From VYFG01 sp965213885 (GTDB taxonomy: Bacteria; Pseudomonadota; Gammaproteobacteria; Arenicellales; Poriferihabitantaceae), in the NCBI GenBank assembly GCA_965213885.1, contig OZ243919.1, positions 2,728,001 through 2,792,000 of the forward strand: a stretch of 64,000 bases of DNA. Direction: 5' to 3'. Within the stretch, counting starts at the first letter, position 1. Every line of letters begins with the position of its first letter. The position numbers and the translations under genes are program-made. Positions 29,050 through 38,272 of the stretch are shown here, one piece after another. The notes beneath the pieces are model-generated. The model ran no database searches, had not been told where the DNA came from, and saw only the letters and a program-made list of their open reading frames with translations.

Positions 29050-30075
29050 TTGCGCACCCGCCCGGCATCACTGCAAGGCCAGCTCGAAAAGGGCATCGCT
29101 CCCTTCTATTTCCTGTTCGGACCGGAAGTTCTCCTGGTCGAGGAGGCCCTGGACCTGATTCGCCGCAAGGCCCGCGAACAGGGCTATGGCGACCGTGAAA
29201 GCCACAGCGTGGAACGCGGATTCAACTGGGACCTCCTTCACAGCGCCAGCCAGTCCATGTCACTGTTCATGGAAAAGAAGATCCTGGAAGTGCGCATGCC
29301 GGACGGCAAGCCCGGCGATCGGGGAGCGAGAGCACTGGTGGATTTCGCCGGCATCCCACCCTCGCCCGACACCCTCTTGCTGATGGTTTCCGGGCCCGTT
29401 GAAAAGCGGTCCCAGGGCAGTAAATGGTTCAAGGCCGTGGAGTCGGTAGCGGTGATGGTGGAATGCCCCGAGGTGGGCGGCGACAGGCTGGGGGAATGGA
29501 TCGCCGGGCGGATTCGCGCCCTGGGACACACCGCCGACCGGGAGGCGGTGCGGCGGCTGGCCCACTACGTCGAGGGCAACCTGCTCGCGGCTGCACAGCA
29601 GATCAACCAGCTATGCCTGCTGGCCGGAGGCGGCCGGATCACCGTCGACCTGGTGGAGTCGATCATCGCCGACAGCGCCCGGTTCAACAATTTCAACTTT
29701 GCCGATGCCTGCCTCGCCGGGTCCGCCGGGCGTGCCGTCCGGATCCTCGGCAGCCTCAGGATGGAACAGGCGGAGCCGATCCTCATTCTCTGGGCCCTGA
29801 CCCGCGAGGTGAGAGTCCTGTGCCAGCTCTCGATGATCCGCGAGCGCGGCGGCAACCCGAGCACGCAGTTTCGCAGGTTCGGCATCTGGCGGAACCGCGA
29901 AGCCGGCTTCAGGGCGGCGCTGAACCGGCTGTCCGCGGACCGGTGTCGGCGGATTCTCAGGCGCCTCACCCGCGCCGATCTGCAACTCAAGGGACAGGCA
30001 CCGCTGGAGCGGCGCGACATCTGGGACGAGATTGAAAGTATCGGGCTGGATGTCTGTGACGTGCAAATCCCCTGA
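29050..30075 (+). CDS. holA: DNA polymerase III subunit delta HolA
   Basis: A 341-residue clamp-loader subunit. The start is a TTG at 29050, supported by the family N-terminus (MRTRPASLQGQLEKGIAPFY, FLFGPEVLLVEEALDLIR) and the 17-bp spacing from lptE. No in-frame ATG exists before this conserved region. The middle and C-terminal parts (DREAVRRLAHYVEGNLLAAA, ADACLAGSAGRAVRIL, HolA-type collar ending) match delta subunits. It opens the beta clamp in the replisome. Confidence 0.93.
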   Translation: MRTRPASLQGQLEKGIAPFYFLFGPEVLLVEEALDLIRRKAREQGYGDRESHSVERGFNWDLLHSASQSMSLFMEKKILEVRMPDGKPGDRGARALVDFAGIPPSPDTLLLMVSGPVEKRSQGSKWFKAVESVAVMVECPEVGGDRLGEWIAGRIRALGHTADREAVRRLAHYVEGNLLAAAQQINQLCLLAGGGRITVDLVESIIADSARFNNFNFADACLAGSAGRAVRILGSLRMEQAEPILILWALTREVRVLCQLSMIRERGGNPSTQFRRFGIWRNREAGFRAALNRLSADRCRRILRRLTRADLQLKGQAPLERRDIWDEIESIGLDVCDVQIP

Positions 30076-30137
30076 CAGCCCTGCAACCCGGTGAAAGTAG
30101 TCCATACACCGGGAACCGGGAAGGATTTGGAGATACA

Positions 30138-31448
30138 ATGCGCGCTGTTGTTGCATTCGCCCCTGCCATGAAAACCGGAATCGCCCGAAAACCCGACATC
30201 CAGCAGTATATCGATGATATCGGCCGACGCGCCCGAACCACGGCCGGGATTATCGCCACGCTGTCCGCGGAAACCCGCAACCGGGCGCTTCGCAACATCG
30301 CGGACCGTATCATGGGGAGTCGGGATGCCATTCTTGCCGCCAATGCCAAGGACTTGGACCGCGGGCGGGAGATCCGGCTCACCGGCGCGCTGCTGGACCG
30401 ACTTGAACTGAACCCGGAACGGGTCGCGGCCATGGCGGAGGGTTGTCGCCAGGTGGCGGACCTGCCGGACCCGGTCGGCGAAATGACGGCATTCAATGAT
30501 CGGCCAAGCGGCATTCGTGTGGGCAAGATGCGGGTTCCGCTCGGTGTGATCGGCATCATTTTCGAATCCCGGCCCAACGTCACGGTCGACGCGGCCTCAC
30601 TGTGCTTCAAATCCGGCAATGCCGCAATTCTGCGCGGCGGGTCGGAAGCCATCCATTCCAATCTCGCCATTGCCGCCTGCATCCACCAGGGCCTGCGCGA
30701 CACGGGGCTCGACGAAGATTGCGTCCAGGTCATCGAAACCACCGACCGTGCAGCCGTCGGAGCGCTGGTTGCTGCCAGCGAATACGTGGACATCATCATT
30801 CCCCGTGGCGGCAGGGGCCTGATCGAGCGGATCAGCGCAGAGGCCCGTGTTCCGGTGATCCGTCACCTCGACGGCATCTGCCATGTCTACATCGACAGCG
30901 ATGCCGACCTCGCCAAGGGCATCGAGGTCGCCTACAATGCCAAGGCCCGGCGCTACGGCATCTGCGGTGCCATGGAGACCCTGCTCGTATCACGCTCCGT
31001 GGCAGAAGAGGTGCTGCCCGAACTGGCCCGACGGTACGGCGAAAAGGGAATCGAGCTGCGCGGCTGCGAGGACAGCCGGCGCATCGTTCCGCACATGAAA
31101 GCCGCCACCGAGGACGACTGGAACACGGAGTACCTGGACGCCATGCTGTCGATCAAGGTGGTGGGCGGGCTGGACGAGGCCATCGCCCATATCAACCGGT
31201 ACGGCTCCCATCACACCGATTCGATCATCACGCAGAACCGGGAGCATGCGGACCGTTTTCTGCGCGAGGTGGATTCCAGTTCGGTCATGCTGAACGCGTC
31301 CACCCAGTTCGCCGATGGATTCGAGTACGGTCTCGGCGCGGAAATCGGCATCAGCACCGACAAGCTCCATGTGCGCGGCCCCGTCGGCCTGGAGGGTCTC
31401 ACCACGCAGAAATACGTGGTCATCGGCGACGGCACCGTCAGGCCCTGA
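30138..31448 (+). CDS. proA: Gamma-glutamyl phosphate reductase ProA
   Basis: A 436-residue NADPH-dependent enzyme of proline synthesis that reduces gamma-glutamyl phosphate to the semialdehyde. Motifs are GVIGIIFESRPNVTVDAASL, IPRGGRGLIERI, NAKARRYGICGAMETLLV with the catalytic Cys, and DSSSVMLNASTQFADGFEYG ending in the conserved GLEGLTTQKYVV segment. ATG 30138 is preceded by GGAG at good spacing. An in-frame ATG at 30168 also fits family length but lacks a ribosome site. It lies 62 bp after holA in the same direction, a common gammaproteobacterial neighbourhood. Confidence 0.95.
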   Translation: MRAVVAFAPAMKTGIARKPDIQQYIDDIGRRARTTAGIIATLSAETRNRALRNIADRIMGSRDAILAANAKDLDRGREIRLTGALLDRLELNPERVAAMAEGCRQVADLPDPVGEMTAFNDRPSGIRVGKMRVPLGVIGIIFESRPNVTVDAASLCFKSGNAAILRGGSEAIHSNLAIAACIHQGLRDTGLDEDCVQVIETTDRAAVGALVAASEYVDIIIPRGGRGLIERISAEARVPVIRHLDGICHVYIDSDADLAKGIEVAYNAKARRYGICGAMETLLVSRSVAEEVLPELARRYGEKGIELRGCEDSRRIVPHMKAATEDDWNTEYLDAMLSIKVVGGLDEAIAHINRYGSHHTDSIITQNREHADRFLREVDSSSVMLNASTQFADGFEYGLGAEIGISTDKLHVRGPVGLEGLTTQKYVVIGDGTVRP

Positions 31449-31457
31449 GGGGTTCTT

Positions 31458-32051
31458 TCAGCCGGCAAGCAATTCGGCGATCCTGGTACGCGCCTGCTCC
31501 ACGCCGGTTTTCCTGGTGGCGGAGAAGAGCTGTACCGACACCCCCGCGTCGTCCCCCAGTTGATGGTGGATCTTGCGCAGAACCTCGCTCCCCCTTCCCC
31601 GGCTGAGCTTGTCCGCCTTGGTGAGCAGGACATGAACCGGCAGCCCCGCCTCCCGGCAAAGGGACAGCATCGACTCGTCCAGGCCGGTCAGTGGATGTCG
31701 GATGTCCATCGGCAGCACCAGACCGCGCAGCGCCTCGCGTTCCATCAGGTAGTCGGTGATGAACCGGCCCCAATGGGCGCGCAGCGCCTCGGGCGCCCTG
31801 GCGAATCCGTATCCCGGCAGGTCCACCAGGTGAAAATCCTCACCCAGGGAGAAGAAATTGATCTGTTGGGTGCGTCCGGGGGTCTTGCTGGTCCTGGCAA
31901 GGCGCACCCGGTTGGTGATGGTATTGATGGCACTGGATTTCCCCACGTTCGAACGGCCCGCAAAGGCGACCTCCGCCCCCGAGTCAGGAGGCAGTTGCCG
32001 CGGCAGATGCGCGCTGAGCACATACCGGGCGGTGGAAAAATCGATCTGCAT
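31458..32051 (-). CDS. engB: Ribosome-biogenesis GTPase EngB/YihA
   Basis: A 197-residue TRAFAC GTPase. G1 is AGRSNVGKSSAIN, G2 is around TPGRTQQINFF, G3 is LVDLPGYGFA, G4 is LLTKADKL, and G5 is in FSATRKTG. It is essential in most bacteria and acts in 50S assembly. It is convergent with proA and divergent from the cytochrome c4 gene, a pairing common in gammaproteobacteria. Confidence 0.96.
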   Translation of the reverse strand: MQIDFSTARYVLSAHLPRQLPPDSGAEVAFAGRSNVGKSSAINTITNRVRLARTSKTPGRTQQINFFSLGEDFHLVDLPGYGFARAPEALRAHWGRFITDYLMEREALRGLVLPMDIRHPLTGLDESMLSLCREAGLPVHVLLTKADKLSRGRGSEVLRKIHHQLGDDAGVSVQLFSATRKTGVEQARTRIAELLAG

Positions 32052-32221
32052 GCGGACGGAAGGTTTGGGTCGGGAAGGTTCGGGCAGGAGTTTTCGGAGA
32101 TATTTATTGCTATACTTCGCGCCTTAATTTTACGCGTAAGCTCCGGTCCGGTGGTTGCTTCGCAGCCGGGTTCTGATCAGTGCGGATTTCCGCCGGGCCA
32201 GTTTCCATCGTAGGTTCTGCA

Positions 32222-32836
32222 ATGTATCGAATGCTGAGAACGCTGGCGTGTATTGCCATGCTCGCATCAACCCCGGTGCTTGCCCAGGGCGGTGATGCCG
32301 AGGCCGGGAAAGCCAAGACCACCACCTGTGTCGCCTGCCACGGCCAGACCGGGATATCCATCTCGCCTGCCTTTCCCCATCTGGCCGGCCAGGTGCCCGG
32401 TTTTGTCGCGGCACAATTGAGACTGTTCCAGAAAGGCGCGGACGGCGGCCGGCAGAACGCGATGATGGATGGCATGGTTGCGGGACTGAGTGAGCAGGAC
32501 ATACTGGACATCGACGCCTTCTACAGCGCCCAGGCACCCGCTGTGGGCTCCATCACACCGGAGCAGGAGGAACTTGCCCTGGCCGGTCGGCCGATTTACC
32601 GCGCCGGCCATGCCGAGTACAGCATTCCCGCCTGTATGGGCTGCCATGGCCCCGCGGGCAAGGGCATCGCGCCCCATTATCCCCTGCTTTCCGGGCAGCC
32701 TGCCGAATACATCAAGGCCCAGTTGCTCGCCTACAAGGCAGGGGAGCGGCAGAACAACATCATGAACGACATTGCTTTCGCGCTGTCCGCGGAGCAGATC
32801 GAAGCCCTAGCCACCTATATCTCCGGACTCAACTGA
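32222..32836 (+). CDS. Diheme cytochrome c4
   Basis: A 204-residue periplasmic cytochrome from ATG 32222. A signal peptide (MYRMLRTLACIAMLAS, cut after VLAQG) precedes two homologous halves. Each has a heme-binding CxxCH: CVACH near residue 36 and CMGCH in the second half. Each also has a downstream Met ligand region (AMMDGMVAGL, NNIMNDIAFAL). Cytochrome c4 shuttles electrons between bc1 and terminal oxidases or from sulfur oxidation. The position divergent from engB matches other gammaproteobacteria. Confidence 0.93.
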   Translation: MYRMLRTLACIAMLASTPVLAQGGDAEAGKAKTTTCVACHGQTGISISPAFPHLAGQVPGFVAAQLRLFQKGADGGRQNAMMDGMVAGLSEQDILDIDAFYSAQAPAVGSITPEQEELALAGRPIYRAGHAEYSIPACMGCHGPAGKGIAPHYPLLSGQPAEYIKAQLLAYKAGERQNNIMNDIAFALSAEQIEALATYISGLN

Positions 32837-32942
32837 GCGCGCCTTCGGATTCGATCACCCGGATACCCATCCGGGTCAACATGGCCGGTGGCAGTCCCAT
32901 CGACTTTTTTTCGGCAATTTCCGGATCGAGCCGGCGCCTTCC

Positions 32943-33827
32943 CTACCATCCGTCCGGCACCGGGATGTCATGCTGCCGGCAAGCGGCGATGACCGTGTTT
33001 CGCAGCAGGCAGGCGATGGTCATCGGGCCCACTCCCCCCGGCACCGGCGTGATTGCCCCGGCCGTCTCGCTGGCCCCGGTATAGTCGACATCGCCCACCA
33101 GCCGGGTCTTTCCATCCCCGCCGTCTATCCGGTTGATGCCGACATCGATGACCGTGGCGCCGGGCTTGATCCAGTCGCCTTTCACCATTTCAGGGACACC
33201 CACCGCCGCCACCAGGATATCCGCCTCGCGGCAGACTGCGGCCAGGTCCCGGGTGCGGGAGTGGGCGATGGTGACGGTGCAGTGTTCCTTGAGCAGCAGC
33301 ATGGCCACCGGCTTGCCGACAATGTTGGAACGGCCGACCACCACCGCACTTTTGCCGGTGAGGTCGCCGAGCTGGTCTTTCAGGAGCATGACGCAGCCCG
33401 CCGGCGTGCAGGGCACCAGCGATTCCTCGCCGATGGACAGCTTGCCCACGTTCTCGATGTGGAAGCCGTCGATATCCTTGTGCACAGAGATGGCGTTGAT
33501 CACCTTGGACTCGTCAATATGCCCGGGAAGGGGCAGCTGAACCAGGATTCCGTTGACCGCCGGGTCGTCGTTGAGCCGATGGATCAATGCCAGCAGATCC
33601 GCCTCGCGCGTATCCACGGGCAACTTGTACTCCATGGATTCCATCCCGGCCTCCGTGGTCTGCCTGCCCTTGTTGCGAACATAGACCTGACTGGCGGGAT
33701 CCTCTCCCACCAGCACCACAGCGAGACCGGGTTTCAGACCGTGACGGGTAACCAGATCGGCAACCACTGCCGCCACGCGCTCGCGCAGGCCGGCGGCGAA
33801 TGCCTTGCCATTGATTGTTGTTGCCAT
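32943..33827 (-). CDS. folD: Bifunctional methylenetetrahydrofolate dehydrogenase/cyclohydrolase FolD
   Basis: A 294-residue enzyme of one-carbon metabolism interconverting 5,10-methylene-THF and 10-formyl-THF with NADP. Start ATG 33827 gives MATTINGKAFAAGLRERVAA. Motifs are YVRNKGRQTTEAGM (catalytic Tyr and Lys), ILVQLPLPGHIDE, GRSNIVGKPVAMLLL (nucleotide binding) and PVPGGVGPMTIACLL. An upstream in-frame extension to 33896 is not conserved in character. Confidence 0.96.
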   Translation of the reverse strand: MATTINGKAFAAGLRERVAAVVADLVTRHGLKPGLAVVLVGEDPASQVYVRNKGRQTTEAGMESMEYKLPVDTREADLLALIHRLNDDPAVNGILVQLPLPGHIDESKVINAISVHKDIDGFHIENVGKLSIGEESLVPCTPAGCVMLLKDQLGDLTGKSAVVVGRSNIVGKPVAMLLLKEHCTVTIAHSRTRDLAAVCREADILVAAVGVPEMVKGDWIKPGATVIDVGINRIDGGDGKTRLVGDVDYTGASETAGAITPVPGGVGPMTIACLLRNTVIAACRQHDIPVPDGW

Positions 33828-33900
33828 GAGTTTTCGGTTGTTGTATCGGATGATGGAAGCTGAGAGTGTATGATTCCCGGTCATCGCAAGGGACAAGCCA

Positions 33901-33924
33901 GGCGCCCTGGGATTGAACCCAGGC
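33901..33924. repeat. Inverted repeat resembling a tRNA T-arm
   Basis: CCTGGG and CCCAGG arms flank ATTGAA in the folD-fabD intergenic region. The minus strand reads like a T-arm (GGTTCAATCC), but the loop is one base short of tRNA geometry and no other tRNA arms are present. It could be a hairpin affecting folD or fabD mRNA. Confidence 0.4.
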
Positions 33925-33960
33925 GACGTATAATCCGCGTTAAAACCAATCTGTCAACAC

Positions 33961-34932
33961 ATGATGTCCACCATCGCCCTGCTTTTTCCGGGCCAGGGAT
34001 CGCAGTATCCCGGCATTGGCAAGGATCTCCATGAACAGTACCAGGTGGTGCGAGACACGTATGTCGAGGCATCGGAGGTGTTGGGGTTCGATATTGCGCG
34101 GCTGTCCTTCGAGGATCCCGCAGCCGAGATCAATCTGACCCGCAACACCCAGCCGGTGCTGCTGACCCATTCCATTGCCTGCCATCGGCTGTTCAACGAG
34201 CTGACCGGCGGTGGCATATCCCCCGCCATGGCGGCGGGCCACAGTCTCGGCGAATATTCGGCACTGGTCGCGGCGGGTGCGCTCAGTTTCGAGCTGGGAC
34301 TCAGGCTGGTGCGGCAGCGGGGCGAACTCATGGGGGAGTTCGGCGAAGGCGAGATGGAAGCGCTCATGATCGACCTCGAATCCGCCACGTCCCTGGCCGA
34401 ACAACACTACTGCGGCATTGCCGCATGCAACTTGCCGGAGCAGATCGTGGTGGGAGGCCGCGCGGAGGACCTGGACTCCCTGGTCAGCGCCATGGGGGAA
34501 CGGTTCCCCCGCAAGCGCAGCGCCCGCCTGAAAACCGAGGGCGCCTTCCACACCTACTACATGGTGGAGGCGGCCAGGCATTTTCGCCCGGTGCTGGATG
34601 CGGCCGGGTTCGGGATGCCCGCATTCCCCGTGCTGTCGAACTTTACCGGCGGCGTGCACGACGCAAACCCCGATTCCATCCGCTCCGGCCTGTTCCTGCA
34701 GCTGTTCAATCCCGTGCTGTGGCACCGCAACCTGCTGACCGCCGGCGGGCTTGGCGCAGACATCATGATCGAGTTCGGCGGCGGGCTTGGCGGCGGCGAG
34801 ACCGCGGCGGACAAGCGGCCCAACCTGGAGGGGATCGTGAAGAAGGCATTCCGCGGCACCGAGTACCGGCCGGCCTATTTTCCGGTGATCAATTCAGAAA
34901 CGCTGGAGGATACCGTCGCGGCACTGAGCTGA
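33961..34932 (+). CDS. FabD-like ACP S-malonyltransferase
   Basis: A 323-residue acyltransferase. It has LLFPGQGSQYPGIG at the N-terminus, AGHSLGEYSALVAAGALS with the nucleophilic Ser, VRQRGELM with the carboxylate-binding Arg, and ACNLPEQIVVGG. GAFHTYYM carries the His, although typical FabD has HSPLM here. All key residues are present, so it should be active. It lies outside a fab gene cluster; a second copy of the fatty-acid gene elsewhere, or a role in another acyl-chain pathway, is possible. A second ATG follows the first directly. Confidence 0.85.
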   Translation: MMSTIALLFPGQGSQYPGIGKDLHEQYQVVRDTYVEASEVLGFDIARLSFEDPAAEINLTRNTQPVLLTHSIACHRLFNELTGGGISPAMAAGHSLGEYSALVAAGALSFELGLRLVRQRGELMGEFGEGEMEALMIDLESATSLAEQHYCGIAACNLPEQIVVGGRAEDLDSLVSAMGERFPRKRSARLKTEGAFHTYYMVEAARHFRPVLDAAGFGMPAFPVLSNFTGGVHDANPDSIRSGLFLQLFNPVLWHRNLLTAGGLGADIMIEFGGGLGGGETAADKRPNLEGIVKKAFRGTEYRPAYFPVINSETLEDTVAALS

Positions 34933-35024
34933 AGAGCCCTCCCCGGTTCATCAATGGCCGCCGCCGAGCGTATCCGGTACCGGCACCCCCGGGTTGGTCG
35001 GCCCCTGTCCATGGTGGCCGTCGC

Positions 35025-35966
35025 CTACCCCTGGTGCAGAACCCTCACGTGTTCGGTCACCGACTGCGCCAGGGCCTGCAGGTCGTACCCGCCTTCAAGT
35101 ACGGAAACGAGCCGCCCTGCGCAGCACTGGTCCGCCAGGTCCATCACCGCCCGGGTCATCCAGGCATAACTCTCATTGGTGAGGTTGATGAAACCCAGGG
35201 GGTCCGCCTGGTGGGCGTCGAAGCCGGCGGAAACCAGGATGAAATCCGGGCTGAACGCCCTGGCCTTCGGCAGCACCACTTCCTCGAACGCCTGCCGGTA
35301 GTGTTCGTCCCCCGACCCGGGGCTCATGGGACAGTTCACCGTGGCGCCGGCGCCGGCGCCGACACCGGTTTCCGAACGGGCGCCGGTGCCCGGGTAATGG
35401 GGATACTGGTGCAGGCTGATGAACATCACGCCGGGGTCCCGCTCGAAGGCGTGCTGGGTGCCGTTGCCGTGGTGGACGTCCCAATCCAGAATCAGCACGC
35501 GTTCGACGCCGTGCCGGTGTTGCAGGTAACGCGCGGCGATCGCCACGCTGTTGTACAGGCAGAATCCCATGGCCGCATCGTGTTCCGCATGGTGGCCCGG
35601 CGGCCGCACCAGGGCAAACCCATTGTCCGCGCTCTCTTCCATGACTTCGTCGGCCAGCGCCAGCAGGCTGCCGGTCGCCCTGGATGCCACCGCCGGGGAT
35701 TCCGGGGATACCGCCACATCCGGCGTATCGATCCAGGGGCTGCCGCTGGCACAGGCCTGCCGGATGCGTTCGGCGTAGCCCGGCCTGTGAACCAGCTCGA
35801 TCCATCGCTGCTCCACGGGCACCGCCGCCACCTGCTGCAGGCTTCCGTACCAGTCCTGGCGTGCAATCAGCTCCTGCACCGCCTTGAGGCGCGCACTGCG
35901 TTCCGGATGACCCGTTCCGGTATCGTGTGTCTGGAAAACGGGGTCATGGACATAGGCGGTTTTCAT
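35025..35966 (-). CDS. Histone-deacetylase-family (class II-like) deacetylase
   Basis: A 313-residue zinc-dependent amidohydrolase from ATG 35966 (MKTAYVHDP). Motifs are TGHPERSARLKAV, RPPGHHAEHDAAMGFCLYNS (His-His charge relay), LDWDVHHGNGTQ (Asp and His zinc ligands), AGFDAHQADPLGF (second Asp) and EGGYDLQAL (Tyr). Bacterial members act on acetylpolyamines or other small acetyl compounds; protein targets are not shown. Further in-frame start codons exist upstream (35975, 36023) without better ribosome sites. Confidence 0.88.
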   Translation of the reverse strand: MKTAYVHDPVFQTHDTGTGHPERSARLKAVQELIARQDWYGSLQQVAAVPVEQRWIELVHRPGYAERIRQACASGSPWIDTPDVAVSPESPAVASRATGSLLALADEVMEESADNGFALVRPPGHHAEHDAAMGFCLYNSVAIAARYLQHRHGVERVLILDWDVHHGNGTQHAFERDPGVMFISLHQYPHYPGTGARSETGVGAGAGATVNCPMSPGSGDEHYRQAFEEVVLPKARAFSPDFILVSAGFDAHQADPLGFINLTNESYAWMTRAVMDLADQCCAGRLVSVLEGGYDLQALAQSVTEHVRVLHQG

Positions 35967-36165
35967 GACGGTCATACGACGCTTGGCATGCGCCGAGTGT
36001 AGCATGACGGTCCGGCTGCCCATCGACTACGGGCGATGTCCTGTCCGGCCCCGGGGAGGCGACGGACCGCGTGTTCGTCCCGACCACGAATCGGGGCGGG
36101 GCAGATGCCTTCGTGCCCGGGCGGCCGAATGCACCACGAGCCCCACGGCCCCTCCCTGTTTCCGC

Positions 36166-37221
36166 CTATCCCTTCCGGCGCCGCCTTTGGCGTCCTTCCC
36201 CACGGTCGGACAGGGCTCCGGCAGCGACGCTCATCTCCCCACGCAGCTGCGCCTGCGCACCCGTGGAAACCTCCCCGAGCCGCGCCTTGATCACCTCGAG
36301 GCTCGGGGAATCCCGCCGGACATGTCCGTCAATGAAACCGCGCATCGCCGCCACATGTCCCGGCGTCGTGCCGCAGCACCCCCCGATCACCGTGGCCCCG
36401 GCATCGATGGCAAACCCCGCATACTCCGCCATGATCTCCCGGGTTCCGCTGTAGACGATCTTGCCGTCGATATATTCCGGCACCCCGCAATTCGCCTTGA
36501 CAATGATCACCGGATGGAATTCCTGCTGCACGCAGGCAGTTTTCATGTTCAGGACGGCGGCAACGGATTCCGACGGCCCGACACCGCAGTTCACGCCGAT
36601 CGCGTAGGGCTGCTGGGGCATCGATTTGGCAATCTCCACGATATCCGCGGGCGTCAGACCCATCATGGTGCGTCCGTTGGTGTCCACGCTGAAGGTGGTG
36701 ATGATGGGAAGACCGACCCTGGCCGCGCCGGTGACCGCGGCTTCAGTCTCCTCCCTCGAGGACATGGTCTCGATCCAGAAGAGATCGGCGCCGCCCGCTC
36801 GGAGCGCGCTCGCCTGCTCCTCGAAGGCGTCCGCCGCATCCTCCCGGCTGAGGGTGCCGAGAGGCTGCATGATCTCGCCCGTCGGCCCCATGGAACCGGC
36901 GACGAGAACCTTCCGGCCCGCCCGGTCAGCCTGTTGCCTTGCCAGTCTCGCCGCCTTTTCGTTCAACTCGGCAACGCGGTGTTCCGCACCGTGCAGCATC
37001 AGGCGATAACGGGTACCGCCGAAACTGTTGGTCAGGACGATGTCGGACCCGGCACCAATGAACTCCTGGCAAAGGCTGGTGACCTTCTCCGGACAGCGGT
37101 CATTCCAGAGTTCCGGCGATTCGCCGGTCTGGAGGCCGGTTTCGAACAGGTTCGAGCCGGTGGCGCCATCCGCAAGGAGGACGCCTTTTTCTTTCAGCAG
37201 CGTGTCGAGCGCGTTTTCCAT
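36166..37221 (-). CDS. Homocysteine S-methyltransferase family protein (betaine-homocysteine methyltransferase-like)
   Basis: A 351-residue TIM-barrel methyltransferase related to BHMT and the MetH N-terminal domain. It opens LLADGATGSNLFETGL and has TNSFGGTRYRL, the first zinc Cys in GVNCGVGPSE and the paired Cys in VIGGCCGTTPGHVAAM. It would make methionine from homocysteine using betaine or a related methyl donor. The ATG at 37221 follows GGGAC. A 26-bp AT-rich palindrome lies 30 bp upstream and may be its operator. The methyl donor cannot be fixed from the sequence. Confidence 0.88.
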   Translation of the reverse strand: MENALDTLLKEKGVLLADGATGSNLFETGLQTGESPELWNDRCPEKVTSLCQEFIGAGSDIVLTNSFGGTRYRLMLHGAEHRVAELNEKAARLARQQADRAGRKVLVAGSMGPTGEIMQPLGTLSREDAADAFEEQASALRAGGADLFWIETMSSREETEAAVTGAARVGLPIITTFSVDTNGRTMMGLTPADIVEIAKSMPQQPYAIGVNCGVGPSESVAAVLNMKTACVQQEFHPVIIVKANCGVPEYIDGKIVYSGTREIMAEYAGFAIDAGATVIGGCCGTTPGHVAAMRGFIDGHVRRDSPSLEVIKARLGEVSTGAQAQLRGEMSVAAGALSDRGEGRQRRRRKG

Positions 37222-37251
37222 GTCCCGGTCGGTCGGATGGCGGTATGCGGT

Positions 37252-37277
37252 ATGATATAAATATTTCTTTATATGAT
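37252..37277. promoter_or_regulatory. AT-rich palindrome between homocysteine methyltransferase and rhodanese genes
   Basis: Arms ATGATATAAA and TTTATATGAT (nine of ten positions complementary) flank a 6-nt centre in an otherwise GC-rich genome. It lies 31-56 bp upstream of the minus-strand methyltransferase gene. It may be a regulator site overlapping a promoter. Confidence 0.5.
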
Positions 37278-37412
37278 TCGATTCTACCGAATTTCAGCTC
37301 CCCGGTAAATGCTTGCACCGGTCCGCCCCAACAGTGATAGCCTTCCGATACGGAACCGTGCTTCCGGGGTACGGTCTTACACTGCGCGAATATACAGGAA
37401 TCCTTTCGAACC

Positions 37413-37841
37413 ATGACATACCGCATTCGTGTCATTCTCCCTCGTTCCCTGCTGCTGCTCTCCCTGCTGCTGTCTGCGCTCCCCCTGCGCGCCGAGGTGA
37501 TCAACATCTCCAGCGACGAGCTGGCATCCCTGGTTTCCCGAGGTGTGCCGGTAGTTGACATCCGCGTTGCCCGGGAATGGCGGGAAACCGGCGTGGTGCC
37601 CGGCAGCCGGAAGCTGACGTTTTTCGACGACCGGGGAGGGTACGATGCCGGCGCCTGGCTGGCGTCGCTGGACCGGGTGGCCGACCGTAACAACCCGGTC
37701 ATCCTGATCTGCCAGATCGGGACGCGCTCCAGGGTCATCGCCAACTGGCTCAGCGAGGGTATGGGCTACAAGAAGGTCTACAACGTCACCCGGGGAATCG
37801 ACGACTGGATCCGGCGCGGCCACCCCACGGCAGGAGGATAG
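37413..37841 (+). CDS. Periplasmic rhodanese-domain protein
   Basis: A 142-residue protein with a signal peptide (hydrophobic SLLLLSLLLSALPL, cut near LRAEV) and a single rhodanese domain. The domain includes PVVDIRVAREWRETGVVPGS and the active-site loop CQIGTRS with Cys100. It would carry a persulfide in the periplasm or membrane. It is followed six bases later by a SufE-like gene, so the two are translationally close. In a sulfur oxidiser a sulfane-sulfur transfer role is plausible. Confidence 0.87.
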   Translation: MTYRIRVILPRSLLLLSLLLSALPLRAEVINISSDELASLVSRGVPVVDIRVAREWRETGVVPGSRKLTFFDDRGGYDAGAWLASLDRVADRNNPVILICQIGTRSRVIANWLSEGMGYKKVYNVTRGIDDWIRRGHPTAGG

Positions 37842-37846
37842 CGCCC

Positions 37847-38272
37847 TTGTCCAACGACACCCTTGAACTGGACCTCATCATCGAAACCATGGACTTCCTG
37901 CCGGACTGGGAGCTGCGCTACCAGTTCCTGGATGAGCTGGGCGAAAGGCTTGACCCCATGTTGCCGGAAGACATGGTTCCCGCGAACAGCGTACCGCCCT
38001 GCATGAGCACGGTCTACGTCAAGGCCAGACCCATGGACGGCGACCCGTCGCGCATCCGTTTCGAGGGGTTCTGCGACACCCCGACGATCAAGGGCGTGGT
38101 GGCCATCCTCGTGGCGCTGTTTTCCGGCAGGACCCCGCGCGCGGTGGTGGATCTGGACACCGACGCGATGTTTGCCCGCCTGCAGCTCTTCGAGCACCTG
38201 AGTCCCACGCGGCATGTGGGGGTCTACGCCATCGTGCAGAAGATGAAAATGCAGGCGCAGGAATGTCTCTAG
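37847..38272 (+). CDS. SufE-family protein
   Basis: A 141-residue SufE-fold protein. It starts at TTG 37847, supported by an AGGAGGA ribosome site 8-10 nt upstream and the absence of a better ATG. The conserved Cys lies in SVPPCMSTVYV (Cys52), equivalent to the sulfur-accepting Cys of SufE/CsdE, and the FLDELGERL segment is typical. It accepts persulfide sulfur from a cysteine desulfurase in Fe-S assembly. No sufS/iscS gene is adjacent; the partner here is a periplasmic rhodanese gene. Confidence 0.88.
   Translation: MSNDTLELDLIIETMDFLPDWELRYQFLDELGERLDPMLPEDMVPANSVPPCMSTVYVKARPMDGDPSRIRFEGFCDTPTIKGVVAILVALFSGRTPRAVVDLDTDAMFARLQLFEHLSPTRHVGVYAIVQKMKMQAQECL

Noticed and set aside
33897..33960. 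Possible partial tRNA upstream of the FabD-like gene
   Set aside because: Only a T-arm-like hairpin is present, the loop is one base short, and no acceptor, D- or anticodon arms can be found.
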